A stretch of 64,000 nt of DNA from Rhizophagus irregularis (GCF_026210795.1 NC_089436.1:3720001-3784000); one strand, 5' to 3'. Counted from the first letter of the stretch, positions 33,904 through 47,640 are shown. The notes: generated by a model not told the origin, from the letters alone. Translations and numbers: made by a program.

Positions 33904-35486
33904 GCTAACAAATTTATATATTGTTTTTGTGTAATAAACTAAAACGTAAGAATAATATATTTCTCATATATAAATCGCGTCTCAACTCTCAAAGCGTGTT
34001 ATGATAATGAGTCATGACGCAAAATTTTTACTCTATACTCTGACTATAACATAATTTTTATATAAAATACCTTTCCATTCCACCCGAAAAAAAAAATTTA
34101 AAAAAAATCCCATCCTCTTCTTTTGTCTCTTCCCGCCTCATTTTTATCATTTCCAAGTAATAACCTATCTTCTCTTTTTTATTTCTACACTGTGCGGAGG
34201 ATATTATTTTAAAAAAGGTTTTCTTTTTTAAAAATTATTTTATGTTTATTTTCTCTCACACACTTTGGAGCAGTATAGAACCTTGCTCTAAGTAAACTCG
34301 TCCTTAGTATTATTTACAGATGAAAGTAGAAAGAGGTAAGAGACCTGTTCCTTACTGTTAACACACGCGTCATCTCAGGATACCGAATTATTATAATTTA
34401 ATGGTTAAATTATAATAAGGGTGCCGCAAAATCTTCTCTTACATGGCAGGACCATGATAAGGATCCTCATACGCATATTTTAATGGAGGTTGGAGGAAAG
34501 TATGTTAAGTGGGGTGGTTGTATCTGATTGGCGGTCCCTAATAAGGGTGACGTTAAATTCCTTAATTCCTATTCGTTTTCTTGATAGACTATTTATAAAT
34601 TTCCTTTTGCTAATTAATCGTTACAGTGATCCGTGTTACTCATACATCGGTGCTTTTTTTGTAGGTAATTTCTGATGATCATATGATCATATTCTCACGG
34701 TATATTGCTATGCGAAGATCCTTACTTTTAGTAAACTTATCCTTTATATGATTTACAGACGGAAGTAAAGCAGGTTTGTACATTATTAATAAATTTTCTT
34801 TTTGGTATTATTTTACTCTACTATAGATTCGTTTATTTAATACCGGTCAAAATTATTAGCATACTTTAGATAATTTATTAAGTTGATGCTTCTTTTTTAT
34901 AAATAATTAATTCAACAAATTTTTTTTTATCCTTTTTTTTAGAATTTTGAAACAGATGAATCGAAAATAATTTGATAACAATGTTTTATTTTTTTAATTT
35001 GATTTATTAATTTAATGATACTTAGAACTTCATTTCTTTTTTATTCCTAAATTTATATTTAAAAAAATCATGAGAGTATTAAGAAGATAAAAATATTTCT
35101 AAAATAAATAAAATATAGTACGAATATGCACTACTTGTTTTTGACGTTGATATTTATCTCCAAAATCAGTTGACTTATCATCAAATATGTATATATAAGT
35201 ATATCTTTTATAAAAATATTAAAAAAATTTGGGGTGAAAATTCGGGTGAAAAAATAAATATATTTAATATGTTACAGTACATAGGCGGAGAATGTAAAAT
35301 ATTAAATTTCCTATATCGTAATTTCCTATATCGTATACTAAAATGATAAAAGGGTAATACTTTGATATTCTGATGTATAATTTTTAAGATGACAACATAA
35401 AATAATAATTAGGGATGGGTAAAGAAAGTAGAATAGTTATGGTTTTTAGTATTTTCGCTTGGAAATAAGTTGTTACAGATACATTT
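33904..35486. other. Intergenic with a diverged duplicated segment
   Basis: A segment of about 60 bp at 34290-34350 (AGTAAACT-x-RTCCTT...TATTTACAGA-GAAGTA) recurs in diverged form at 34718-34772. Each copy ends like a splice acceptor plus a tiny exon. No gene could be built around them. Otherwise AT-rich and featureless. Confidence 0.35.
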
Positions 35487-36139
35487 ATTTTTTTTTTTTG
35501 ACGAAGTCATTTTATTACTTTATTAGGAAATTAAGAAAATTACAAAAAAGGAAAAAATCTACATTATACAACATTTAGTAAAGAACACGATCGAACTATA
35601 CTATAATATTATGATTTTATGTTCAAAAGAACTATCTACCATCCTGCACACCCAAGTGTAGGTACCAGTTAATTTATACAATGGGTTCTTTGATTCTTTT
35701 ATTCATAAAACTCAAAGATTAGAAAGCTGTAACATTTATGACCAGATTTGTAGACTAATAAAATTTCATTAGATAATTTCTAAAGTTTGTCATAATGTTC
35801 GCAAAAAAATTTTTTATTATAAATGTCACACCCTCTAATAGTGGGCCATTTTATAGCAAGCACCTGCCGTTTGTTATAGCAGGTACCGCTAGGTACCCTA
35901 CTGTCCCTACAACAGGTTAGCCCCTGTATCCTGTTAATTTCAGGGATATCCCGCCGTAAAAAACGCTTACATAATTTAACGTGTATACGCTGTATATTAA
36001 TTACTACGAACTTTTGACTATGGTGGCTTTCCATATGCCAATCGTATGTACAGTATATGTTACCCATTGGTATCCGGATAATGCGGATATGCAAAATCAT
36101 TTTTAACTGAAGCGTCACGGGTTTATGTGAATAATCCAT
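35487..36139 (-). mobile_element. Possible 5'-truncated retroelement 3' end with poly(A)
   Basis: On the minus strand the segment ends TAATAAAATGACTTCGTC followed by about 13 A (T-run near 35488-35500). The full LINE ends in a similar way (TAATAAAATGCGTTACTATT plus poly(A)). A 119-codon open frame lies upstream (36139-35780), Cys-containing but not matched to any domain. No target duplication was found. It could also be a retrocopied host gene. Confidence 0.35.
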
Positions 36140-37868
36140 GAATAATATAATTTACGGGTTAATGAGCAATCCGTGGGTTAATATTCATCATAATTTCAAC
36201 TGTAATAAAGAGCAAATAAATTGAAATAAAATAAATCAACAGTTATTTCCTTCTTTTTTTAAAAAATAAATTATCATGATATGGATATATAACTTATTTG
36301 ATAGATTTACATTTTAGGATTGATTTTGTCATACCTTAACATGTTTAAGAAACGCTTTGTAATAAAAATACTAAAACCAAAAATCCCATTGCATCATATA
36401 ATTGTGCGATCTTCGAATTAAATATTTACACAGATAACTTTGCAAAATTCTTTTTCTTTAACTTCTATAATAAATAGCATTCTAAATTAATTTTAAAATA
36501 ATTTTTTCAATCTAATACTTTACTTATTAAATATGAAAGGTACAATTTTTTGAAAATTTTAAACACAAAACCTTTCGTTAATATAAAATGGCTTGTCAAA
36601 TTACAACACTTCCAATTTGATTATTTGCTTGTCTTTCCAATTAATAATGAAATCACCTACTTTAAAGTTATCATTTTTAATTATACAGCATTTTGCAAAG
36701 TCCTTTCAAATCCTTGGATTAATGGTATAGTTAATGATTCTCTTAGAAATCTACTATCTGTTAATCCACTTACTCTATTAAATAATAAATTATTTAGTCA
36801 CAAATGAATTGATCAAAATGTTCATGAATCAAGCTTCTTTGAAAGTATTAATATAAATTTTCCTTTTTTTTGTTTCCTGGAATAAGAAATCTTTCAGAAT
36901 TTATGACACATATATTCTCAATTTGTATATTTGTATAAATAGATCTTTTTTCACGACATATTCATTCCTTTAACCAGTTAAAGATTTTATGTAATTATGA
37001 TTGATTTCGCAATATTTGCCAATTGAATAATTTGCAATATTCACCGAAAAATTAAAAATAAGATACATGTATGTACGAATTTTGATTTATCCGGCGAAAT
37101 ATATATACAAATATTTACTCTTTTATTTTATCTTTTTTAATAAATCGTTCTTAAACCAAAGAAGAAAAGTAATTCCCGCTTTCAAATTCTAATTATTTAG
37201 TAGCAAATAATTTTACATTAGCGAATAGATTAGAGGTTGAAAGTATCCAAATAAACTTCAACATGTTAAAAGCGGTTAACCTAGGCGGACTTAACTGGTT
37301 AATTAACGTTAATTGTTATGCACTTATGCTCATGTAAAGGGCTGACTGTAATCAATACTTTTATTCAAATATTAATAAATACAGTGTTTAAAACTTTTTT
37401 GACTGTAAAATGTAAATCGTATTAGATCGTTCGAAATATAAATTATATCAAGCCTATTATCGACAAACTTTCGATCTTGGTATTGCATATTTCAGGCTTA
37501 CATTATATAAATCTGACCAGAATTATGGTCCAAATAGTTTTAACGACATTAACCTATTCCAACCTTTAGAATATATTCACGTCATTTAAATGATTTTTTT
37601 TTGCGTATTATCGGAAATTTAGGATTTAAATTGTTTAAATTTTTACCACGAGTGGTTTGTATATACCGTATACATATACAAGAAAATATAGTAAGTATGA
37701 CTTGAATAAATATATGTCACGTGTCAGCCACTTTGATATGTTCATCTCTTCACCCACTCAGGTGATATTTTGTTCTACATAATAGGAAATTTGTGAAACA
37801 TTTATATATATATCAGATATATAAACGAACAATTTTTTTCTTTTTTTTTGTATAACATCCTTCTTTTA
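36140..37868. other. Intergenic, nothing recognised
   Basis: AT-rich sequence upstream of the tandem-kinase gene. There are short open frames without domain features. A TATA-like stretch (TATATATATCAGATATATAAAC) about 60 bp before the ATG at 37869 may be its promoter. A CACGTG box lies near 37718. Confidence 0.4.
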
Positions 37869-40538
37869 ATGCAGGACCCAATCGAAATCACATTTTTAGA
37901 AGATAAAATTAATGAATATAATTCAATCTTATCACAAGAACCAGACGACGACGAGGAAATCATATCACAAAATGAATCAGAAGTAATTGAAGGTATAATT
38001 GAAAGTTTTGAAACAATCTTAAAAAATATTGAAAATATTCATTAATTACACAAACATATATTCGTTTGTTTTTAATTTACAGATTCTTTTTCTGAAAAAG
38101 ATGAATCAGAAGAAAATATTTCATATGGAATTTGTATAAAGTGTGAAAAAGGTAGAAGTCATTATCAATGGTGTCAATCATGTGAACGAAAACGATGTCA
38201 AGAAAATTTTTCAAAATGGACCAGCGAAAATGAGGACATTGACCAATTTCTTCAAAATTCACAATTAAATTCTACAAGACCTCAAACTTTCTCCCTTTTA
38301 AAAAACTTAGTAATATAAAATATTTAGATAAACAATCAGAAAGTACTTTATATTCTGCTGTTTGGACGGATGGACCAAGAATTTTATGGGATCAACAAAA
38401 TCAAGAATATAAAAGATCTAAAGTTCAAGTTCTTATCAAATTATATCATGAGAATCAAGTTGATGAAATCTTAAATGAGGTAATCTAAATAGTGTATTTT
38501 ATTTAGTCATTAATTAATATCATTAAAATAGATTTAAACACATTTTAGCTCAAAATATATCTAGATTGTCACTCACAGGATTATGGATTATTAATACAAT
38601 TTTATGGAATATCTAAACAACCTGAAAATAACGAATATCTTATTATAAAGCAATATGCTCAAAATGGTTCATTATATGATTACATTGTTGATAATTTTGA
38701 TAATATAGACTGGGAGATAAAATTACATTTACTTTATTACCTTGCCGAAGATTTGAAAGCATTACATAACGCTGGATATGTTCATAGAAATTTTCATCCA
38801 TTTAATGTATTAGTATTTGATAATAGCCTCTGTGCAATAGGTTCATTTTCAAAATGCTGGAAGGATTCAATTTACACTTATACGAACGTATTTGGGAATC
38901 AACATTATATGGCACCAGAATTTTTAAGTGGCAGATCTTATACAAAGGCCAGCGATATTTATTCACTTGGGATGATTATGTACACTGTTGGAACTGGACG
39001 AATTCCTTTTATCCCTTCTAAAAATTTTGAATATCATATATTTATGAAATTATATATATGCCATGGGATGCGCCCAATTATTTCAAATGATATACCAAAA
39101 AGTTACAAAGAATTAATTGTAAAATATTGGAATCCTGATCCAGATTTACGCCCTGATATTTCTGAAATACATGATACTTTATTGAAATGGTGGTCGTCTG
39201 TTTACCATAATAGTTTAACTCCGATATGTCTAGAATTCCTTACAACTAATAAAATTCAAAAACCGACAATAACAAAAGAAACGAAAGAATTAAAAGATAT
39301 AGTGCTTCCAAACAAAAAAAATTTAGAGCCATCAGAATTTATCGATTTTATTGTAAGAAATCATTTTGTTAAATTTATTAATTTAAGCGAATTATCAATA
39401 GTAGCGAAACCTATAGAAAGTGGTCATTTTGGAATCATTTTAAAAACTATTTGGAAAAAAACAAATAATGAGGTTGTTTGTAAAAGATTAAAAAATATTG
39501 AATCAATTAATTATAAACAAATTGAGGCATTTCTCCACGAATTAAACATGCATAGAAGACTTGATTTTTGCTCAAGAATTATACGTATATTAGGAATAAG
39601 CTTTGGTAAGGTTTAATTTATTATATAAATTAAATTATAATTAATACTTATATTTGTTTATTATTCATTTACAGATGAATGTACAAAAGAGTATTTATTT
39701 ATAATGCAATATGCTGATGGTGGAAATTTACGCAATTATCTTAAAAAAAAATTTTCAAAATTAACTTGGAATGATAAAATCAAATTAGCCTATCAAATTA
39801 CTGAAGGAATCAAATATCTTCATGGAGAAAATATTCTTCATCGAGATTTACATTCCAAAAATATAGTAATACATCAAGGGGAAGCTAAAATAATTGATCT
39901 TGGTATTGCAAAAAGTACAGAAACCGAAACACATCTTCATTCAGGTTTATTTGGTATGATTCCGTATGTTGATCCTAAATTATTAGAAAGCGATTCTTAT
40001 ACATACGATAAAAAGTCTGATATTTATAGTTTAGGTGTTCTCATGTGGGAATTATCTAGCGGTCATCCTCCATTTTATAATAATAATAATTTAAAGATGT
40101 TAACTTTAAGTTTAATAAAGGGTACGAGAGAAGATCCCATTTCTAACACACCTTGTGAATACATGAAATTGTATCAATCTTGTTGGAATAGTGAATCGGA
40201 TGCAAGACCATCAGTTGAGCAAGTTTTTAATAAGTTAGAGGAAATATTAAATCTTCAAAATAATACTAATCATGATGATGATGATGATGATGGTGGTGAT
40301 GGTGGTGGTGATGGTAGTAGTACGCCAACGTTACAAGGTTAGTCAGATTGCGAATTAACTTTATGTGCTAAAAATAGAGAGATAATTTTTTATTTAATTT
40401 TAGATTCTACAAAGGAGCCGGAAAGCCACGATAGTCTTCAAATAGGTAAAGGTATAATAATGGTGTTATGTTATAATTTATTTATATTCGTAATTTATTA
40501 ATTTTCTAATATTAACAGGTAGTGAAGACATAACATAA
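37869..40538 (+). pseudogene. Tandem pseudokinase-kinase gene with zinc ribbon, one frameshift
   Basis: Exons: 37869-37992, 38083-38479, 38549-39605, 39675-40337, 40404-40445 and 40519-40538. An acidic N-terminus precedes a CX2C...CX2C ribbon (CIKCEK...CQSC) and the WTSENEDID motif shared with the Sel1-kinase. The first kinase domain is degenerate: the glycine loop is lost (KQSESTLY), HRD reads HRN and DFG reads GSF. The second (about 39360-40250) looks active: ESGHFG loop, Lys in VVCKRL, HRDLHSKN, DLG and DARPS. The arrangement recalls JAK-type pseudokinase-kinase pairs. A low-complexity Asp/Gly run follows. One base is missing near 38285, between ribbon and first kinase, and puts a stop at 38313. 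Either the gene is freshly disabled, or translation starts later, or the sequence has an error. Confidence 0.72.
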
Positions 40539-41588
40539 CAAATCCGTCTAACATGATATCCGAATATCGGTTTTTACCAAAATTCTTAGAATATGGAGTT
40601 ACAATATAACAATGTAATTTGGTTATCACATTTTACTAGCCACAATTAATAATGTAGGACCGCTTCTCCTGAAAATGTTAATCATGATCGCCTTGGATCG
40701 TATATTACTATTGAAGCATGTAGTAAGTAATAAACAGAGCTTAGGCAGGTACTGTATGTATTACTGGAAAATATTGCATTAAAAAAGATGTTTACACCAC
40801 TTATATTGAAATTAAAAGTACATCATTTTTGTATGATTTTATTGGTTCAACCGAAATAAACTTTTAGCAACAACAAGTGCATTATATAATCGGATTTAAA
40901 TAGTAATTTTATAATATGTGTAATTAATAATCAAATACATAATCGTTATCCCAGTAAAATAATATAACATAAAAGTCATAAAAAGAATTGAAAACTATGA
41001 ATTTCCATTTAAGAGATATATACATAATATACATATATGGCTGATAAGTAAATTAAAATAGCTAATAATTCGTTATTTTTCCTTATTGATGCATTAAAAT
41101 TTATAAATTCTGCGATAAACAAAAGCAAAGAACTCTGATGATAACTTTACTTCTTTATACAAGTACGGTACGTCGTAGTATAACATAATGACATTTTTTT
41201 AATCAAACCGACGCTTAAAGGTCCATTGAGACCAGAAAGAGAAGAGATTGCTTGTTGAACATAATTTTTCATTCATTGAATAGGTTAACCCCTATTTGAT
41301 GCAAGAACAATACAGTTAATTTTTGTAAATTTATATTATTGGTTGAAACAAAATGTCAAAATGTAACACAAGTTCTCCTTGAATATAACTACATTTAACG
41401 ATTTGTTTCACCAATAAATCAACTATTTTCGAATAAGGACATCACATGGAAATCACATAATTAAAATAAAAAAAGGTCATTCTAAATTTGTGATTTTTGG
41501 TAAAATTAGTTTGCTCATTTGTAAGAAGCTGGTAAAAAATTGCTGGTAAAAAATTACTTCTAATTTTTGTTCCTATTTTTTATTATTT

Positions 41589-41627
<39 letters not shown>

Positions 41628-41663
41628 GCAATAATCGAACAAACAAAAAAATTGAGAAATGAA

Positions 41664-41694
<31 letters not shown>

Positions 41695-43022
41695 TATTAA
41701 TTAATTTACGGTAATTACAAAATCTTTTGTTCCTAAATTAATTGTAAAGATGATTCTGTTGCATAAATAGTCCTGAAATCACGTTTTCTTTACGGAGTCA
41801 AGATTCCATGAATGGTCTGTTAATTCGTACGCCAACTCTTTAATTTCGCCAATTTGTAAATAAAAATTAAACAATAAAATCTCATCAAAAAAGAAAATCT
41901 AGTGACACAATCAAAGTTCAAACTAATTTGGATAAACTGTTCGTGTCTATCCAATATGAAAGAAAATTTAAAAATTTGAAGATCATAATAAGAGAAATCA
42001 TTGTACAATAAATTTAACATATCTAAGATTAAGCGTACTCGATTTATTTGAGATAAATAATTTTTAATTCGGAATGAAATTGAATAACCTTTTTTCAATT
42101 GTTTATCATTAATATAAGTAACATATTTAAATAATTGAACACAGAAAAGTACGAGAGAATTCTTCCGGACTAATTGAACCAATTAAAAATGATTTTATTT
42201 ATGATTTGTGATCTTATTCCCTAAAATAGTAAAGTGGTGTTTGTTCTAAATTATTTTGAAAGCCCATGTAAACAAACAAAATTTTGTGACCACACTTAAA
42301 ACTCAATAAACTTGATTAAATAAATATGCTGAGCATTGATAATTTTTTTTTTTTTTGGAATAAATAAATTTTACAATGAAAAAGTCATAAGATATTAAAA
42401 TGTGGACGAATACCTTAATTAATTTTAGTTATTTTTGGAAAAATGGCGGATTGTTTTTTTTTGAAATGAAAATAATAAATATGGAAAAATCTGGACTAAT
42501 ATATTATTTTTTTATTATTATTATTTTATTTTCTTCATTGTAATAAAAAAAATATAGATAAATAAATAAATAAAAGAAATTTATTAACAGTACATAGATT
42601 AATCGATTAGTCGATTAATAATTTTTGTGAAGCGCGTGATATGGTGTATAATGAATGGATACAAAAATGTAAAAAAAAAGGCAACATAATATTAATTATT
42701 ATTTTTTTTTTAAAAAAAAAAGAATGAGGGCGTTATGGCTGTTATACTATTGTAAATATTTGGATCGGCAAAAATCCCAAAAAAAGAGTACCAAACATGC
42801 TTAATAAATCTTACGAATTTGGCTTGATTAAAAGAGGGATAAACAAATAAAATGGTATAAAAATGTTTCGATTTTCTGTTTTTTATTCCCTCAACACTTA
42901 AAATTCATTTGTTTCTCACAATTCTTATAATTCTTATTAATTCTTATATTTCTTTACCTTAAAAAATATTTATTACCTTTCGTAAATTTTTTTTTCGTAT
43001 CGATATAACTAAACTATAAATC
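40539..43022. other. Intergenic, homopolymer-rich
   Basis: There is no gene I can support. T-run/A-run junctions are notable: about 10 T then 29 A at 41590-41627, 12 T then 18 A at 41667-41695, and another at 42702-42721. A 22-bp palindrome (ATTAATCGA-TTAG-TCGATTAAT) lies at 42598-42619, about 400 bp before the Sel1 gene. Confidence 0.45.
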
Positions 43023-44402
43023 ATGTCGGCTACTGATATTACATCAAGAGATGTTTACACAATTAAAGAAGAAAAGAAAGAACTTTATCTTGGTCATAAT
43101 TATAGATTAGGAAAAAATGGTTGTGAGAAAGACGAGAAAAAAGCATTTGAAATTTATAAAAAATTATCCGATAATGGAAACGTCATGGCAAAATTTCAAC
43201 TCGGTTATTGTTATGATTATGGAATTGGTGTTGAAGTTAATGAAAAATTAGCTTTTGAATTATACCGAGAATCTGCCGAAGGAAATAATACTCAAGCACA
43301 AAATAATATTGGAATTTGTTATGAATTAGGTATGGGAACAGAAAAAAATATTGAAAAAGCTGTTTATTGGTATGAAAAAGCCGGAAATAATAAACACGCT
43401 TTATGTAATCTTGGTAATTGTTATAAATATGGTAAAGGTGTCGATAAAGATGAAGTTAAAGCCTTCGAATTATATAAAAAATCTGCGGATCAAGACTTTC
43501 TAAATGCACAATATCAACTTGGTGATTGTTATGATAATGGTATAGGAACTGATGTTGATAAAAAGAAGGCTTATGAATTTTATCATATTGCTGCTGAAGC
43601 TGGTCATATTGATGCTCAAAAATGTCTTGGTACTTTATATGAATATGGTGAAGGAATTGATAAAGATTTAGATAAAGCTTTTTATTGGTATCAAAAATCT
43701 TTTGAACAAGGAAATAAGGCTGCTCAATGTAAACTTGGAGATTTTTATAGATCAGGGAAAAGTGTTGAAAAGGATGAAAAGAAGGCTTTTGAAATTTATA
43801 AAGAATTGGCTGATACAGGTTATCTTAACGCTCAACTTAAACTTGGATGGTGTTATGATTATGGTGTTGGAACTGATATGAGCAAGAGTAAAGCTTATGA
43901 ATTATATAGATTAATTGCAGAACAAGGTGATAGTACTGGTGAATTAAATCTTGGAATATGTTATTTATATGCATACGGAGTAGAAAGAGATGTGGATAAA
44001 GCCATTTATTGGTATCAAAGAGCGGCTGATAAAGGGAATAATATCGCCCAATTTAATTTAGGTAAATGTTACGAAATAGGAGTCGGAGTTGATGAAGATT
44101 TTGGCAAAGCTTTTGAATTATATTTAAAATCGGCTGAACAGCAATATGAAGAAGCGCAAATAAGCGTTGGATTAGCGTATGAGAGAGGTCAAGGAGTAGA
44201 AAAAGATTTGAATAAAGCAATCTATTGGTATAAGAAAGCCGTTGAGAACGGATCTCAAGAAGCTCAAGAAAATTTAGAACATTTGGAACAATTATTAGAT
44301 CGCCAAAATAAAGCTCAAAAAAATTTAGATCCCTTATTAAATGACAAAGAAGTTCAAGAAAGTTTGGATATTTTAACTGAATCTAATGAATCTTCGGAAT
44401 GA
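43023..44402 (+). CDS. Sel1-repeat protein, intact, single exon
   Basis: The ATG at 43023 starts 459 residues without intron or lesion. After about 20 residues come 11 Sel1 repeats of 36 residues (pattern A-x2-NLG-x-CYE-x-G-x-GV-x-KD-x-KAFELYKKSA), followed by a short charged helix with Asn/Gln-Glu repeats at the C-terminus. No signal peptide, membrane segment or catalytic domain is present, so it is a soluble scaffold, in the manner of Sel1/Skt5-type proteins that tether signalling or cell-wall enzymes. Repeats here are well diverged from each other, unlike those of the fusion kinase, so this is an older, more stable gene. A pyrimidine-rich leader (42884-43010) precedes the start. The partner is unknown. 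Confidence 0.9.
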   Translation: MSATDITSRDVYTIKEEKKELYLGHNYRLGKNGCEKDEKKAFEIYKKLSDNGNVMAKFQLGYCYDYGIGVEVNEKLAFELYRESAEGNNTQAQNNIGICYELGMGTEKNIEKAVYWYEKAGNNKHALCNLGNCYKYGKGVDKDEVKAFELYKKSADQDFLNAQYQLGDCYDNGIGTDVDKKKAYEFYHIAAEAGHIDAQKCLGTLYEYGEGIDKDLDKAFYWYQKSFEQGNKAAQCKLGDFYRSGKSVEKDEKKAFEIYKELADTGYLNAQLKLGWCYDYGVGTDMSKSKAYELYRLIAEQGDSTGELNLGICYLYAYGVERDVDKAIYWYQRAADKGNNIAQFNLGKCYEIGVGVDEDFGKAFELYLKSAEQQYEEAQISVGLAYERGQGVEKDLNKAIYWYKKAVENGSQEAQENLEHLEQLLDRQNKAQKNLDPLLNDKEVQESLDILTESNESSE

Positions 44403-45236
44403 AAAACAATAAAGAAAACTTTTTTTTTTTTAATTTTTATTTAAATGTATTAATAGTTAGAACATATTATATATATATATTTTTTAATAGTATTATTTAT
44501 TATTTACATATATTAATTAATTTATTATCATATAATTTATTTTTTTTTTTTGTTTACGTATCTTAATTATAATAGTTTATATAGTTGTATTTAAAATAAA
44601 TAATCAAAAAATAACGATGTCGTATCGACAACTTCTTGTAATAAAAAAATAATAAACTTTAAATATTTTTTGGTTAAAATAAAAAAAAAGAAATAAAAAT
44701 GACTCAAAATATCAGTATCATCGCGTTGTTAGCCGTTGTACATATGGTCATTTTGGCTAAAAATTACCGTTAATTTTGGCCAAAATGATCGACATTCCGA
44801 TCTTCAATTTACCGATACCCCAAGAGTTGTCAGGTTGTCGGGTTGTCGGATGCTAATCAGCCAATCAATTACACTTTGAATCCAAAAGGGTGTCACATGA
44901 TATTGGCTAAATCATGTGTTCGTTATTTTTTCAATTTGCCGACAAAAATTTGCATTATGAAATCAGCTGTAATGGGCATGAAGAATCACCATTTTGTCGA
45001 TAGATATTTTTGACATGATCAACATAGTATCTTTTCCTTTTTTTGTTTTTTAATTACATATAGTAAATAAAATGAATGTTATTTTCAAAAAAAAAATGAA
45101 ATGACCCATCTAACCCTATAAAAAATTTTATCCGTTATTTTATTTCTGTAAAAATTTTGTAAAAATGAGCCTTTCATGGATCCATTCACGGAAAATGTAA
45201 TTTCATAAACTGGTCAGATTTACTTACAGCAAAATT
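44403..45236. other. Intergenic, dispersed repeat pieces
   Basis: There is no gene. At 45108-45190 a segment (CCCTATAAAAAATTTTATCC...AAAATGAGCC-TTTC) resembles one at 63752-63815. A TGTCGGGTTGTCGG piece at 44840 matches the arms of the neighbouring inverted-repeat element. Confidence 0.45.
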
Positions 45237-46066
45237 CGAAATATTGTGGACACTTGAAAATTTTTATTGTAGGGGTTACTCGGGTTACCCGGCTAGTCGG
45301 GTAATTAGAAAAGAAAATAACATGGGTATACATTAATTAAATTTTAATACAACATAATTACATTACATAGTATAGTATATACAATTATAGTACTTTTATA
45401 CTTTATACTACGCCATCATATATATCTTTTCTAATGGTTTTGGTATGAACGACTGACAACAAAATCTTGACAAGTCAACGCCAAATTATTATACCGACAA
45501 GTTGATTATCCTGGCAAATTACCACATTTAAACTAAATATTACATTACAGCAAATTTCAAAATATACGGGACACTTGAGAAATTTGATTGTCGGGTTGTC
45601 GGGTAGCCGGGTTACTCGGCAGTAGGTTATTATATAATCTGATATACTACTATTCATTATACTCGTCACGTGTTATTTATACTTTTCTAATAAACAACCT
45701 ACTGCCGAGTAACCCGGCTACCCGACAACCCGACAATCAAATTTCTCAAGTGTCCCGTTACTCCCGTATATTTTGAAATTTGCTGTAATAAAATATAAAA
45801 TATATAGTAAATGAAAATATAAAGTACTAATAGATTTATTGCATTTAAAAATATAAAACTATTAGTTTATTATATAAAAAATTTGATATTGCAACAAATT
45901 ATTTTATTAGAACACATCATTAGATTTACAAAATTGTCGATATAATGACTTGTCGTGATTTTGGATTGTCGAGACTTGAATTGTTTCTAATAACCCGACT
46001 AGCCGAGTAACCCGCAATCCCGACAATAAAAATTTTCAAGTGTCCACTATATTTCGAATTTTGTTG
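45237..46066. mobile_element. Outer TA-flanked inverted-repeat element, 830 bp
   Basis: Inverted ends begin CARCAAAATTCGAAATAT and continue GTGGACACTTGAAAATTTT for about 80 bp, including blocks of GGGTTACYCGGCTAGTCGGG. TA flanks both ends (45235-45236; 46067-46068), as for Tc1/mariner elements. It contains a second, related element. It has no ORF. Confidence 0.8.
45548..45785. mobile_element. Inner inverted-repeat element, 238 bp, nested in its relative
   Basis: Inverted ends begin CAGCAAATTTCAAAATATAC and run about 85 bp with few mismatches. TA flanks both ends (45546-45547; 45786-45787). The ends are related to those of the enclosing element. The arms are far more alike than the outer arms, so this insertion is younger. 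Confidence 0.85.
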
Positions 46067-46068
46067 TA

Positions 46069-47640
46069 ATATGATTCTTGTTATCAATGACGTACTACTG
46101 CGGTATGATTTCTCACGTGACTCAAAAACCATTATGAAAGCAATTTTGCATAAAAGAATTTTAGTTGAGCTTTAATTATATGACATATAAGAAATTGGTA
46201 CAGTACACAAATTATACTATATTTTTTATAGAGGATTTAGTTGAATATGGTTATATGGTGCTGGAAATCTATTTTATTTTTATTTTTATTTCAACGTGAC
46301 GTCGTGACGGTGGATAGGGATTGGAATCGATTATCGAATCTTTGTATATTCGATTTTTTGTTCCTTAAAAGATAATCCATTTTAAGCTTTAATAATTAAT
46401 TCCATGATCAATAAATATATAAATTCTGAATTAAAATTGTAAAATCTATTAAGCAATTGTAAATTACTATAAAATCGTTGCCGGTCATTTGCCGATAATT
46501 TCGTCATTTTTGAGTTTTTGAAGGTCATTATCGATCAATTTTTCTTTATTAAAAATATTTTAAATCATGCATTTAATCTTTGGATGCAATGTTGAATTAA
46601 TTTTTTGCTTAATTTCAATTTTCTCTGGACCTATCGACAAATCAAAGTCACGTGACTATAAATCAGCCGTAAACGTTGTGACAACAAAAATGATAATTAA
46701 AATATTTTCATATATATCGTTATAATTATTTTTCTTAAAATAATTAATGTAATTTAGGCTGAAATTAAGTTACTTTTACAATATTTGGCCTAAATTATGA
46801 AAAATTTTGGCCTATTATATATGTTTTTGAAGTCATTTCCGGCACCATATGTATAATAGGATTGTATCAATATAAAATCAGACGAAAACTCCAAAACTGG
46901 CGAAGCAGTGATGTTATATTTGCACTTCGTAACAGGCGTAACAGGATAAACTTCCGTAATCTCCAAAATCCAGAAAAGTCTCTTACACGCATGAGAAATA
47001 ATCTGATTGATGTGAAAATTCTATTTTAAAAACAGTATGTTTCAGTTTTTCAAAATATATATCTCCTTTTGAATTTGATATTTATTATATTCGTACGAAA
47101 AAACATTGTAAAGTATATATATTATATTATTACAACGCGATTCGACTTTTGACTTCACATACTAGTTACACTAGCAACTACTAACTAGTACTAAGATTAC
47201 TAAGACGCGATTATTAATGTGACTTATTTATATTTGTGCGGAGCCATGTTAGAAACATTTTTTACTTGGAGAAACCACTACTTAAGACAGATTTTCCTTT
47301 TATGTTCATGTTTATCGTGTTTATATCCGCCAATTCATTGTATACTAAGTCAAGATTTTTATTTCAGAATTGACAGTTTCTTACGAGTACTTTCCTTTCA
47401 AATATACCATGGCTAGTACTATTAGAAGTCTTATACAAAGCAATTCATTTGCAAATAGTCCTTACGCAAAATATTTTGATTTCTTTCCCTTCGAAAAGTC
47501 ACGATAACAAAAGGACAAGGCGACATCTTGCATTTTTAACACTTTACGTGATATCAATTCAGAACGATTTAAATGTATCACAGAAAATCCCTAATGTCGT
47601 GAAATCACTATTAAAAAACAGAATGGTGAGTATGATAAGC
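46069..47640. other. Intergenic, nothing recognised
   Basis: AT-rich; TCACGTGA occurs at 46113 and 46648. A 57-codon open stretch at 46858-47028 is Arg/Asn-rich but has no domain. Confidence 0.4.

Noticed and set aside
41820-42182. 120-codon minus-strand frame
   Set aside because: No ATG at the start, Leu/Phe/Tyr-rich AT-driven composition, no splice or domain support.
45475-46132. Short frames rich in the residues of GGGTTACTCGG blocks
   Set aside because: They are translations of the nested inverted-repeat arms.
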